Positions 47,523-55,983 of a stretch of DNA of 64,000 nt are shown piece after piece. A program made the position numbers and the translations under genes. Under the pieces are notes generated by a model. That model was not told where the DNA came from. It did not search any database and was given only the letters and a program-made list of their open reading frames with translations. How positions within the stretch are numbered: the first letter of the stretch is position 1; each line of letters starts with the position of its first letter. This stretch comes from Paraburkholderia caballeronis (GTDB taxonomy: Bacteria > Pseudomonadota > Gammaproteobacteria > Burkholderiales > Burkholderiaceae), in assembly GCF_900104845.1 (NCBI RefSeq), contig NZ_FNSR01000001.1, positions 434,001-498,000 of the forward strand, in the 5' to 3' direction.

Positions 47523-48566
47523 ATGAACGCCCCCGAAACGCTGCCGCTCGACGGCGCTCCCGCGACCGCCGAACCCGTGGCGGCTCCCGCCGGCGCCGCG
47601 TCGGATGCATCCGATGCATCCGATGCATCCGACGCCGCCGGCGGCCGCCGCACGCTCACGCGCCGCGAGCAGAAGGAGGCCTACGAGAACAACAAGCTGT
47701 ACAAGCGCCTCGTGCGCCAGGTCGGCCAGGCGATCGGCGACTACAACATGATCGAGCACGGCGACAAGGTGATGGTCTGCCTGTCCGGCGGCAAGGACAG
47801 CTATGCGATGCTCGACATCCTGCTGCGATTGCGCGAACGCGCGCCGATCGACTTCGACATCGTCGCGGTGAACCTCGACCAGAAGCAGCCGGGTTTCCCC
47901 GAACACGTGCTGCCCGAGTACCTGACCCGGCTCGGCGTGCCGTTCCACATCGAGAACCAGGACACGTACAGCATCGTGAAGCGCCTCGTGCCCGAGGGCA
48001 AGACGACGTGCTCGCTGTGCTCGCGGCTGCGGCGCGGGATCCTGTACCGCGTCGCCGGCGAACTCGGCGCGACGAAGATCGCGCTCGGCCACCATCGCGA
48101 CGACATCCTGCAGACGCTGCTGCTGAACCTGTTCTACGGCGGCAAGCTGAAGGGGATGCCGCCGAAGCTGCAATCCGACGACGGCCGCAACGTCGTGATC
48201 CGTCCGCTCGCGTACGTGAAGGAGACCGATCTGGAGAAGTACGCGGAACTGCGCGAATTCCCGATCATCCCGTGCAACCTGTGCGGCAGCCAGCCGAACC
48301 TGAAGCGCGCGGAAATGAAGGCGCTGATCCGCGACTGGGACAAGCGTTTCCCGGGGCGCGTCGACAACATGTTCAACGCGCTCGGCAATGTCGTGCCTTC
48401 GCACCTGATGGATGCAAACCTGTTCGGCTTCGCGGGGCTGCGCGCGAGCGGCGTCGCGGACCCGCAGGGCGACATCGCGTTCGACGACGAGCCGTGCGCG
48501 ACCGACGCGGCGCTGGCGGCCGGCGCGAAGCCGATTTCGATCGTCCCGCTCGACGATCTCGACTGA
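47523..48566 (+). CDS. ttcA: tRNA 2-thiocytidine biosynthesis protein TtcA
   Basis: TtcA thiolates C32 of certain tRNAs, using ATP and an iron-sulfur cluster. The 347-residue product shows the PP-loop [19 protein letters not shown], the cluster Cys pairs in [18 protein letters not shown] and [19 protein letters not shown], and [17 protein letters not shown]. An unusual N-terminal segment (about residues 25-40) is built from DAS repeats, encoded by a 9-bp tandem repeat at 47601-47636. AGGAGG inside the end of folB serves as ribosome site. Confidence 0.96.
   Translation: MNAPETLPLDGAPATAEPVAAPAGAASDASDASDASDAAGGRRTLTRREQKEAYENNKLYKRLVRQVGQAIGDYNMIEHGDKVMVCLSGGKDSYAMLDILLRLRERAPIDFDIVAVNLDQKQPGFPEHVLPEYLTRLGVPFHIENQDTYSIVKRLVPEGKTTCSLCSRLRRGILYRVAGELGATKIALGHHRDDILQTLLLNLFYGGKLKGMPPKLQSDDGRNVVIRPLAYVKETDLEKYAELREFPIIPCNLCGSQPNLKRAEMKALIRDWDKRFPGRVDNMFNALGNVVPSHLMDANLFGFAGLRASGVADPQGDIAFDDEPCATDAALAAGAKPISIVPLDDLD
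47601..47636. repeat. in-frame 9-bp tandem repeat inside ttcA
   Basis: Units of GATGCATCC repeat about three to four times, encoding Asp-Ala-Ser repeats in the N-terminal tail of TtcA, outside the catalytic domain. Length changes by whole units would keep the frame. Confidence 0.85.
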
Positions 48567-48647
48567 CGCGGCTTGACGCGCACGCCGCGATTTCCGCGTA
48601 ACGATGCGCGTCGTCTGGCGACGGTTTCGAAACCTGCGGCCGCGTGC

Positions 48648-48677
48648 GTACCGGGGCCGCTCGCGGCGGCCCGGTAC
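48648..48677 (+). terminator. hairpin after ttcA, candidate terminator
   Basis: GTACCGGG (48648-48655) and CCCGGTAC (48670-48677) pair perfectly, with further partial GC pairing inside. It lies 80 nt after the ttcA stop; no U-tract follows. A TAGAAT box at 48759-48764 downstream could be the glmU -10 element. Confidence 0.4.
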
Positions 48678-48797
48678 CCAGCCGCCAAAGCCCCATCCGG
48701 CGCGGTCTTGCGGCCATTGCGGCCGCCGCGCGAAGCGGGTCGCGACAGGCCCGCGTGCTAGAATTCACCGCTTCTTTCCTGTCTTTTCACCGATGCC

Positions 48798-50159
48798 ATG
48801 AACATCGTGATTCTGGCCGCGGGCGCCGGCAAGCGGATGCATTCCGCGCTGCCCAAGGTGCTGCATCCTCTGGCTGGCCGGCCGCTTCTCTCCCACGTTC
48901 TCGATACCGCCCGCACGCTGAAGCCGACCCGGCTCGTCGTCGTGATCGGCCACGGCGGCGATCAGGTTCGCGAGGCCGTCGCCGCGCCGGACGTGCAGTT
49001 CGCGCTCCAGCAGCAGCAGCTCGGCACCGGCCACGCGTTGCAGCAGGCGTTGCCGCTCATCGACCCGTCGGTGCCGACGCTCGTGCTGTACGGCGACGTG
49101 CCGCTCACGCGCGCGTCCACGCTGCAACGGTTGGCCGATGCGGCCGGCCCCGGCGGCTACGGCGTGCTGACCGTCACGCTCGCGGACCCGACCGGCTACG
49201 GCCGCATCGTGCGCGACGCGGCGGGCAACGTCACGCGGATCGTCGAGCAGAAGGACGCGACCGAGGAACAGCGGCGCATCGCGGAGATCAACACCGGCAT
49301 CGTCGTCGTGCCGAGCGGGCCGCTCGCCGGCTGGCTCGCCGCGCTGAAGAACGAGAACGCGCAGGGCGAGTTCTATCTGACCGACGTCGTCGAGCACGCG
49401 ATCGGGGCCGGCGTGCGGGTCGTCACCGCGCAGCCGGACGACGAATGGGAAACGCTCGGCGTGAACAGCAAGCAGCAGCTCGCGCAGCTCGAACGCATCC
49501 ATCAGCGCAACGTCGCGGACGCGCTGCTCGTCGCGGGCGTCACGCTCGCGGACCCGGCGCGCATCGACGTGCGCGGCGCGCTGGCGTGCGGGCGCGACGT
49601 GTCGATCGACGTGAACTGCGTGTTCGAGGGCGACGTGACGCTCGCGGACGGCGTGCGCGTCGGCCCGAACTGCGTGATCCGCAACGCCGCGATCGGCGCG
49701 GGCACCCGCATCGACGCGTACACCCACATCGAGGACGCGACGGTCGGCGCGCACGCGGTGCTCGGGCCGTACGCGCGGCTGCGGCCGGGCGCGAAACTCG
49801 CGGACGAAGTGCACGTCGGCAACTTCGTCGAGGTGAAGAATTCGGTCATCGGGCACGGCTCGAAGGCGAACCACCTGACCTATGTCGGCGACTCGGACGT
49901 CGGCGCGCGCGTGAACCTCGGCGCGGGCACGATCACCTGCAACTACGACGGCGCGAACAAGCACCGCACGGTGATCGAGGACGACGTGTTCGTCGGCTCG
50001 GACACGCAACTGGTCGCGCCGGTGCACGTCGGCCGCGGCGTGACGATCGCGGCCGGGACGACGGTCTGGAAGGACGTCTCCGCCGACGCGCTGGTGCTCA
50101 ACGACAAGACGCAGATCGCGAAGCCCGGCTACGTGCGGCCGGTCAAGCAGAAGAAATGA
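48798..50159 (+). CDS. glmU: bifunctional UDP-GlcNAc pyrophosphorylase / GlcN-1-P acetyltransferase
   Basis: GlmU makes UDP-N-acetylglucosamine for peptidoglycan and LPS in two steps. The 453-residue product has the N-terminal uridyltransferase domain with the [20 protein letters not shown] signature, [15 protein letters not shown] and [10 protein letters not shown]. The C-terminal left-handed beta-helix (from about residue 250) includes [20 protein letters not shown], then [20 protein letters not shown] with the catalytic His and the [10 protein letters not shown] loop. It is followed by glmS, the enzyme two steps earlier in the path. Confidence 0.97.
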   Translation: MNIVILAAGAGKRMHSALPKVLHPLAGRPLLSHVLDTARTLKPTRLVVVIGHGGDQVREAVAAPDVQFALQQQQLGTGHALQQALPLIDPSVPTLVLYGDVPLTRASTLQRLADAAGPGGYGVLTVTLADPTGYGRIVRDAAGNVTRIVEQKDATEEQRRIAEINTGIVVVPSGPLAGWLAALKNENAQGEFYLTDVVEHAIGAGVRVVTAQPDDEWETLGVNSKQQLAQLERIHQRNVADALLVAGVTLADPARIDVRGALACGRDVSIDVNCVFEGDVTLADGVRVGPNCVIRNAAIGAGTRIDAYTHIEDATVGAHAVLGPYARLRPGAKLADEVHVGNFVEVKNSVIGHGSKANHLTYVGDSDVGARVNLGAGTITCNYDGANKHRTVIEDDVFVGSDTQLVAPVHVGRGVTIAAGTTVWKDVSADALVLNDKTQIAKPGYVRPVKQKK

Positions 50160-50237
50160 ACGGCCGCCGGCCGCGCGCGTTTTGCGCCGTCGCGGCCGGC
50201 CGACCCCGCTCCCCCTCATTGCAAAGGATCACCACTC

Positions 50238-52055
50238 ATGTGCGGCATCGTCGGCGCGGTTGCGCAGCGTAACATCGTCCCGGTTCTGGTCGAAGGACTG
50301 CGACGCCTCGAATACCGCGGCTACGACTCGTGCGGCGTCGCGGTGCTGGGCGCGGAAGGGCCGCGCCGCGTGCGCGGCACCGAACGCGTCGCGGACCTCG
50401 ACGCGCAGACGCAGGAAATGCACTTCGAGGGCGTGACCGGCATCTCGCACACGCGCTGGGCGACGCACGGCGCGCCGACCATCGACAACGCGCACCCGAT
50501 CTTCTCGAACAATGCGCTCGCGATCGTGCACAACGGGATCATCGAGAACTACGAGTCGCTGCGCGACGCGCTGCGCGCGAAGGGCTACCAGTTCGCGTCG
50601 CAGACCGACACCGAGGTGATCGCGCACCTGATCCACAGCCTGTACCGCGGCGACCTGTTCGCGGCCGTGCAGGGCGCGGTGCGCGAACTGCACGGCGCGT
50701 ATGCGATCGCGGTGATCCACAAGGACCAGCCGCATACGGTCGTCGGCGCGCGCGCCGGTTCGCCGCTCGTGGTCGGCTACGGCAAAGGCGAGAACTTCCT
50801 CGCGTCGGACGCGCTCGCGGTCGCCGGCAACACCGACCGCTTCGCGTATCTGGAAGAGGGCGACGTGTGCGAGATCACGCTCGACGGCGTGCGGATCGCG
50901 GATCGCGACGGCCATGCGGCGCAGCGCGCAGTGCACGCGGTGCAGGCGTATGGCGGCGCGGTCGAACTCGGCCCGTATCGCCACTACATGCAGAAGGAAA
51001 TCTTCGAGCAGCCGCGCGCGATCGGCGACACGATCCCGGCCGCCGATCCGTTCGGCGCCGACCTGTTCGGCGCGAACGCGCGGGAAGTGTTCGACGGCAT
51101 CGACAGCCTGCTGATCCTCGCGTGCGGCACCAGCTATTACGCGGGGCTCACCGCGAAGTACTGGATCGAGTCGATCGCGAAGATCCGCACCGACGTCGAG
51201 ATCGCGAGCGAATACCGTTACCGCGACTCGGTGCCGAACCCGCGCTCGCTGGTCGTCACGATCTCGCAATCCGGCGAGACCGCCGACACGATCGCCGCGC
51301 TCAAGCATGCGCAGTCGCTCGGCATGAAGCACACGCTCGCGGTGTGCAACGTCGCGACGAGCGCGATGGTGCAACTGACCGAACTGAAATTTCTGACGCA
51401 TGCGGGCCGCGAGATCGGCGTCGCGTCGACGAAGGCGTTCACGACGCAACTGGTCGCGCTGTTCATCCTCGCGGTGACGCTCGGCAAGCTGCGCGGCCAC
51501 GTGAGCGACGCGCAGGAGGCGGAGTACCAGAAGCTGCTGCGCCACCTGCCGGCCGCGCTGAACGGCGTGCTCGCGCTGGAGCCGCAGATCATCGCGTGGG
51601 CGGACGAGTTCGCGCGCAAGGAGAACGCACTGTTCCTCGGCCGCGGGCTGCACTACCCGATCGCGCTCGAAGGCGCGCTGAAGCTGAAGGAGATTTCGTA
51701 TATCCACGCGGAGGCGTATCCGGCGGGCGAACTGAAGCACGGGCCGCTCGCGCTGGTGACCGAGGCGATGCCGGTCGTGACCGTCGCGCCGAACGACGCG
51801 CTGCTCGAAAAGCTGAAGTCGAACATGCAGGAGGTGCGCGCGCGCGGCGGCAAGCTGTACGTGTTCGCGGATGCGGACTCGCACATCGTCAGCGACGACG
51901 GCATCCAGGTGATCCGGATGCCGGAGCACTACGGGCTGCTGTCGCCGATCCTTCACGTGGTGCCGCTGCAACTGCTGGCGTATCACACGGCGTGCAAGCG
52001 CGGGACCGACGTGGACAAGCCGCGCAATCTCGCGAAGTCGGTGACAGTCGAGTGA
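50238..52055 (+). CDS. glmS: glutamine-fructose-6-phosphate aminotransferase
   Basis: GlmS makes glucosamine-6-phosphate from fructose-6-phosphate and glutamine. The 605-residue product starts [12 protein letters not shown] with the catalytic Cys2, has the glutaminase motifs [16 protein letters not shown] and [14 protein letters not shown], two SIS domains ([40 protein letters not shown]), and the C-terminal [11 protein letters not shown]. That C-terminal coding end is the recognition region of the Tn7 target protein TnsD in other bacteria, and a Tn7-like end begins 22 nt after the stop here. Confidence 0.98.
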   Translation: MCGIVGAVAQRNIVPVLVEGLRRLEYRGYDSCGVAVLGAEGPRRVRGTERVADLDAQTQEMHFEGVTGISHTRWATHGAPTIDNAHPIFSNNALAIVHNGIIENYESLRDALRAKGYQFASQTDTEVIAHLIHSLYRGDLFAAVQGAVRELHGAYAIAVIHKDQPHTVVGARAGSPLVVGYGKGENFLASDALAVAGNTDRFAYLEEGDVCEITLDGVRIADRDGHAAQRAVHAVQAYGGAVELGPYRHYMQKEIFEQPRAIGDTIPAADPFGADLFGANAREVFDGIDSLLILACGTSYYAGLTAKYWIESIAKIRTDVEIASEYRYRDSVPNPRSLVVTISQSGETADTIAALKHAQSLGMKHTLAVCNVATSAMVQLTELKFLTHAGREIGVASTKAFTTQLVALFILAVTLGKLRGHVSDAQEAEYQKLLRHLPAALNGVLALEPQIIAWADEFARKENALFLGRGLHYPIALEGALKLKEISYIHAEAYPAGELKHGPLALVTEAMPVVTVAPNDALLEKLKSNMQEVRARGGKLYVFADADSHIVSDDGIQVIRMPEHYGLLSPILHVVPLQLLAYHTACKRGTDVDKPRNLAKSVTVE

Positions 52056-52077
52056 GGTAGGGCGTCACGCGGTGGTA

Positions 52078-52131
52078 TGTGGCAGGTTCTAATAGTTTTA
52101 CTTAAAGCTCGCTGCAAAAGTTTTCCTTAAG
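52078..52131 (+). mobile_element. candidate Tn7-like transposon end at attTn7
   Basis: The island begins TGTGGCAGGTTCTAATAGTT at 52078, 22 nt past the glmS stop. Compared by memory with the Tn7 left end (TGTGGGCGGACAAAATAGTT), the TGTGG, GG and AATAGTT blocks fall in identical positions. Two direct copies of a roughly 20-bp site follow: TTCTAATAGTTTTACTTAAA (52087-52106) and CTGCAAAAGTTTTCCTTAAG (52112-52131), offset 25 bp, like TnsB-binding sites. Insertion distance from glmS matches Tn7 target use. The preceding TGGTA (52073-52077) would be the 5-bp target duplication. No tns gene is in the window, so the assignment is inferred. Confidence 0.65.
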
Positions 52132-52167
52132 TCCCTCGGACCGCCCGCAAACCCTGGCAGGACGGGG

Positions 52168-52187
52168 CTTAAGGGAAACTAATAGAA
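52168..52187 (-). repeat. inverted copy of the transposon-end site
   Basis: The reverse complement, TTCTATTAGTTTCCCTTAAG, matches the direct site at 52087-52106 at about 16 of 20 positions. It faces the opposite way. A fourth partial copy (AAACTAATAG, 52517-52526) has the same inverted orientation. Confidence 0.65.
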
Positions 52188-52484
52188 CTAAAGCGCAGCA
52201 CCCCGGAAATGCCTCAAACGCGGGGAAACCTCCACCTCCGTTGGCTCCCGGGGCTTCGACCCCGGCCCGCTCCCCCGTTTCCGCTTCTCTCCGACCAGCA
52301 TCACCTTCCCAATCAGGTTCCCGTGGCGCCTTCAACGCTTAAGCGCACTCTCAACCCAGCGCCGCGACGGCCTTCCGAAGGTCGGTTCCTTGGTGCTCAT
52401 GGCTGCATGGCTGGACGTGGCGCGGCGTGAGGAAGCGTACCGTGTGAGGTGCGTGTTTCGGTGCTTTCGCAAAGGGCCTACCCC

Positions 52485-52500
52485 AATATCTCCGGATATT
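52485..52500. repeat. small perfect palindrome AATATC-TCCG-GATATT
   Basis: A 6+4+6 inverted repeat lies 17 nt before the partial end-site copy at 52517 and about 45 nt from the HNH gene stop. It may be a protein-binding site or a weak hairpin. Confidence 0.5.
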
Positions 52501-52545
52501 CTATGGGCGGCTGCGCAAACTAATAGTCATTTTCGGGTCTAGGCG

Positions 52546-53292
52546 TCAACCGTTGGCGTGGTTGATTCCGAAGTGCCGTTCGCGATGACAGTTCGGACAC
52601 AAAGCCATCGCGTTCTCGACGCTGTCTTCGCCCCCGTCTGCCAAACGTCTGCGATGGTGCACCTCAAGGTACGGGCTCCCGTCTGAGCGCTGAAACGGTG
52701 CCGACTGCCCACATCCTTCGCACGTCCCATCAGCTCGCAGCAGGACCTCCGCAATGACGTCCGGATTGCGCCTGAATGCGCGGGTCAGCACGACGACTTG
52801 CCCGGGTTGCCTGTTTGCACTGGCGAGACGCTCTCTACGTTCATCCGTAGAAGACTTCAGGGACTTCTGGACGGCGGCGTCCAGATTCTCAACGACCGTC
52901 TCGTGGACGGCCATCCCCTTCAGCACCCCAACGAACTCATCGTGCACCTGGTGCAGTGGAGCTTCCGGACCCTTCGCTTTGCTCTGGATATAGACGATAT
53001 GGGACAAGAACGTGTCCAGCGCGACCGAGAGCGGGCCGGCGCCGTCTTGCGCAATATCCTCGAGGTAGAGCTTCCAAGCGTTGGCCGCGATAGTCGTCGC
53101 GAAGCAATTCGCGCCGCGGCGCATTGCAACGTAACTTCCGATGTAGCCCTTCGCAGCCCGAGGCGACATTTCAGGATAGGAATCGCGCAATGCTCGTTCG
53201 GCCTGCGGCAATTGCAGGCCTCCAGCGACAACCGCCCGCGCCAATTCGAGCGCAAGTTGAAATGCAGATGATGGAACAAGGTATCGAGGCAT
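52546..53292 (-). CDS. HNH endonuclease-domain protein
   Basis: A 248-residue protein. The N-terminal roughly 185 residues are mostly helical and not recognised (PRYLVPSSAFQLALELARAV, then SPRAAKGYIGSYVAMRRG). The C-terminus is a clear zinc-stabilised HNH nuclease: CEGCG, then LEVHHRRRLADGGEDSVENA, then MALCPNCHRERH, giving two CxxC pairs and the HH...N...H set. The modular design (sensor-like N-domain plus HNH) is common in restriction and defence proteins. ATG 53292 was chosen; an in-frame reading to 53520 adds residues that do not look like protein. It is the first gene of the island, reading toward glmS. Confidence 0.8.
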   Translation of the reverse strand: MPRYLVPSSAFQLALELARAVVAGGLQLPQAERALRDSYPEMSPRAAKGYIGSYVAMRRGANCFATTIAANAWKLYLEDIAQDGAGPLSVALDTFLSHIVYIQSKAKGPEAPLHQVHDEFVGVLKGMAVHETVVENLDAAVQKSLKSSTDERRERLASANRQPGQVVVLTRAFRRNPDVIAEVLLRADGTCEGCGQSAPFQRSDGSPYLEVHHRRRLADGGEDSVENAMALCPNCHRERHFGINHANG

Positions 53293-53666
53293 GTCCTGAT
53301 TCTCGAAAGACAGCGATGCGTTGTGCATTGCGATGCACGAATCCAGCGGAGGCGCGCGTTGGCGCCGCCGGCATAGGAGAGAGAGATTCAGCACGGTGAC
53401 AAGGACATGTGCGAATGACCGAAGGGCATTCTGTTCAAACGTACGGCCACACCGCGCTGAAATTATGACGGCACGAACCGTCGTGTGGGTCGGTTCGTTG
53501 GCCATGAGCGACTTTTTCATCGCGGGACTGGCGTAGAGGCGTAGCTTTGTTCGAGCGACCGGTGCAGGGTCGAAGCGCGGGGGAAAAGTCTCGCGGTCGA
53601 GGCAACCCGGAAGGAAGCTGGCACTGATTTCTGCGACCTGGCAATGAAAACGGCGCCGGGCTTACA
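53293..53666. other. 374-nt divergent spacer between HNH and sce7726-like genes
   Basis: No convincing gene. It should hold promoters for the two divergent genes. TACAAT (53664-53669) actually overlaps the ATG assigned to the rightward gene, which means that either the mRNA starts further upstream or the true start lies downstream (53718). Confidence 0.4.
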
Positions 53667-54647
53667 ATGGCGACCGACTTATACGGCAGGTACCCCGCTG
53701 ACCACAATCCAGACCAAATGGCTGCTTTGCAATCCGTCGCTCCACTCGCGAAATCACGCGCACCGCGCCGAACCTTGAGTTCGGCAGAGCGGTTGCGGCT
53801 GCTCGCGCGGATGTTCACGCGGCCGGTATTTGCAGATATTGCGCGGTCTGGAAACTGGGAGGTAGCGCTCGGGTTCCTGGCGGAGCATGGACTGTTGACG
53901 GCCGCCAAGGGCCAGCCGTTGGCATCATTATTTGAGTCTGCGTGGCTCGAGATTCGACGCGCGTACCGCAACGAGTTCGTCTACAAGACGGAAATCGCCG
54001 GCCGGATAGTCTTTGGAAGGCACAGTCCGAACACTGCGTCGCTGCATGTGGAGCTTCCCGTCGGGCGCTCAATCGTCGACGTTGCGGTCTTCAACGGCAC
54101 GTCGACGGCCTACGAAATCAAAACTGAATTCGACACACCGCGGCGCCTCACTACACAGACATCGGACTACCTGGCTGCGTTTGACCGCGTTTGTTTGGTG
54201 ACTCATCCCCGCTGCGCGGAAAGCTACGCTGAAATCGTTGACCCGCGCGTTGGTGTCCTTGTCCTGACCGACCGGGGCTCCCTGCGACAGATTCGCGAGC
54301 CTTTGACCAACCGCAATAACGTATCACCCCAAACCATATTCAGCTGCCTTCAGAAAGCCGAATATATCGATGCTGTTTCGCTGAAAACCGGCGCGCCGGT
54401 AGTGAAACCATCCGGGATTATTCAAGCCTATTGCGGTGAGATTTTCAGGGAGTTTACGCCCCTGGAGGCGCATGCTATCTTCGTCCACGCATTAAGAAAA
54501 AGGAAAACCGACGGGGAAACCGTGCGCTTTGTGACCGCGCTGCCGGAGAGCTTGCGCGTACTTGGCTACGCCACTCCGTTGTCAGGGCGCCAGAGAGAAA
54601 CCGCACTCTCTGCATTGAAAGAGAACGTCGGCTTCCAGCTCGCCTGA
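53667..54647 (+). CDS. sce7726-family PD-(D/E)xK nuclease-like protein
   Basis: A 326-residue protein resembling the sce7726 family. A nuclease-like core is visible: VELPVGRSIVDVAVFNGTST with Asp138, then AYEIKTEFDTPRRLTTQTSD with Glu150-x-Lys152, a D...ExK pattern of PD-(D/E)xK nucleases. The strands after it (FDRVCLVTHP, VGVLVLTDRG) fit the fold. It is followed 26 nt later by an sce7725/beta-protein partner; these two families are typically adjacent. Biochemical role is not established; a defence function is inferred from the island. The start lacks a clear Shine-Dalgarno, so Met18 (53718) is possible. Confidence 0.75.
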   Translation: MATDLYGRYPADHNPDQMAALQSVAPLAKSRAPRRTLSSAERLRLLARMFTRPVFADIARSGNWEVALGFLAEHGLLTAAKGQPLASLFESAWLEIRRAYRNEFVYKTEIAGRIVFGRHSPNTASLHVELPVGRSIVDVAVFNGTSTAYEIKTEFDTPRRLTTQTSDYLAAFDRVCLVTHPRCAESYAEIVDPRVGVLVLTDRGSLRQIREPLTNRNNVSPQTIFSCLQKAEYIDAVSLKTGAPVVKPSGIIQAYCGEIFREFTPLEAHAIFVHALRKRKTDGETVRFVTALPESLRVLGYATPLSGRQRETALSALKENVGFQLA

Positions 54648-54673
54648 GGCTCTCTCTCCGCCTGCATGGCGGA

Positions 54674-55639
54674 ATGCGAGAGGGCCAAACTTTGTACTTT
54701 CCTTATCTCTACGCTCGGCAGTCGGAGATGTTGGCATTACGTTCGTTGCGTGGTAACTACCCGCTTCGAGACACCATTATTCCAATACTCGAGCCGGTCA
54801 ATCGCGCGCATGCGCCCCTGCAGCGACTGCTGAATGATTTCGGGGAGGCTGATGACAATCTGATTGTCGTTACGAACCCCTACCAGCACGAGTTCCATGG
54901 CCGCGGCCTCGACGGCTGGATTGAACCTATCAAAGCTGCTATCGACACGCACGATTCGCTTATTCCTGGCCTGCAGTGCTCGCAAGCGACGACCACGGAC
55001 CAAATCAGAGATTTCCTCGCGCAATATCGCGACCGCGACGTTGCACTGCTGTACATGAATGCCCGGCTGTCGGACGCTCAGGTACAACGGCTGGCCGAAA
55101 GGGCGAACATTCGATTCCATATCAACCTGCACGAGCGGATGAGCGCGGCGCATCGAGCGATGCTTCCTCGTGAAAAGGTTGTGGACGTACGCGACGACTT
55201 CCAACGCAAAGCGCGCAACGCCGACTACGTCGGCATCGAATTCTTCACCGACCGAAACCTGAACTATCAGCAAGGAGCAGTCGGATTCGGCGATTACACA
55301 ATCCTCGGGGCAACGTTTGAAGCGGGTGGCGGGCCTGCCGCCGCAGTGGCGATACACGGCACGTTCAAGGAGCGAGGTGGAGACGTGTGGGTTGAACACT
55401 TCGTTTCCGACGACGTTGAACTCAACGTTGGCACAGTCGGCGAAAAATTCCTCCAGGCCGCGGGGAAACTTGTCGCGCGCGCTCGGCAGTTTCCGCGAAA
55501 GTTCGGCAACGACCAAGCGTTGCAGGATTACGCTGACGACGTCGCGGCACAGCACTACCCGGGGTTGGGGAAGAGCAAAGAACGGCAGATTTATCACCAT
55601 GTCGCTCTGATGCATCAATTGCTCACGGGCCGGCTCTAA
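54674..55639 (+). CDS. sce7725-family / T4 beta-protein-like protein
   Basis: A 321-residue protein that matches the sce7725 (Beta_protein) pattern: YFPYLYARQSEMLALRSLRG, then DTIIPILEPVNRAHAPLQRL, DNLIVVTNPYQHEF, YVGIEFFTDRNLNYQQGAVG, GDYTILGATFEAGGGPAAAV and HHVALMHQLLTGRL. The alternating strands and helices suggest a TIM-barrel-like fold. It probably works with the upstream nuclease-like protein. Exact function unknown. The ATG at 54674 has no clear Shine-Dalgarno, which fits coupling to the gene before it. Confidence 0.75.
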   Translation: MREGQTLYFPYLYARQSEMLALRSLRGNYPLRDTIIPILEPVNRAHAPLQRLLNDFGEADDNLIVVTNPYQHEFHGRGLDGWIEPIKAAIDTHDSLIPGLQCSQATTTDQIRDFLAQYRDRDVALLYMNARLSDAQVQRLAERANIRFHINLHERMSAAHRAMLPREKVVDVRDDFQRKARNADYVGIEFFTDRNLNYQQGAVGFGDYTILGATFEAGGGPAAAVAIHGTFKERGGDVWVEHFVSDDVELNVGTVGEKFLQAAGKLVARARQFPRKFGNDQALQDYADDVAAQHYPGLGKSKERQIYHHVALMHQLLTGRL

Positions 55640-55983
55640 GCGACGCGAGCCCCCATGCCATTGATGGTCGCGCTGCGGAACCTGAGCAGCGCGGCCGCTG
55701 TGGTCATGCCGCGCCCGCGCGTGGTATCCCGACTTACGCGCGCATGTTGAAGCGCTCGTGCTCGTCGCGCAGCGGCAAGGGGCGACATCCGTCACCCACC
55801 GTAACTCAATCAGCCTCACGCTGGGTCTGCATCGGTCCTTCACCACCGCGGTCAATGTCTAGTGTCGGCCGCAACGCGCGTGACATATCGGAACGGAAGA
55901 CTCTCGCGCAGGTGCGGAATCGTAAGACGGGCTGCGTTAGAAGAAGCGGTCCGAGAAAATATATCTACGCGAAGAGAAAGAAC
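55640..55983. other. 344-nt spacer before the Gabija-like operon
   Basis: No gene supported; an upstream in-frame extension of the next gene (to 55744) is Arg/Ser-rich and not protein-like. A local AT-rich patch (AAAATATATCT near 55957-55967) is the best promoter candidate. Confidence 0.4.

Larger units (their letters stand above)
52056..52545. other. 490-nt non-coding junction between glmS and the island
   Basis: No gene is supported. The first 22 nt still look chromosomal. From 52078 the sequence becomes AT-richer, with repeated roughly 20-bp sites and a palindrome, then a GC-rich stretch (52200-52480). Short frames such as 52209-52430 are Pro/Arg-rich and not credible. See the separate entries for the transposon end and repeats. 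Confidence 0.6.

Noticed and set aside
52235..52270. tRNA T-arm-like sequence (GGGGCTTCGACCCC) that could mark an integrase attachment site
   Set aside because: No matching acceptor or anticodon arm could be folded around it, and it does not fit the T-loop consensus.
52209..52430. 73-codon frame in the glmS-island junction and its antisense counterpart
   Set aside because: Pro/Arg-rich, no ribosome site, and no recognisable protein texture on either strand.
53293..53520. N-terminal extension of the HNH protein to 53520
   Set aside because: The extra 76 residues contain a Cys/Arg-rich stretch unlike the rest, and they would cover the divergent promoter region.
54737..55855. 372-codon antisense frame over the sce7725-like gene
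   Set aside because: The sense frame shows clear family motifs; the antisense one does not, and it has no promoter or ribosome site.
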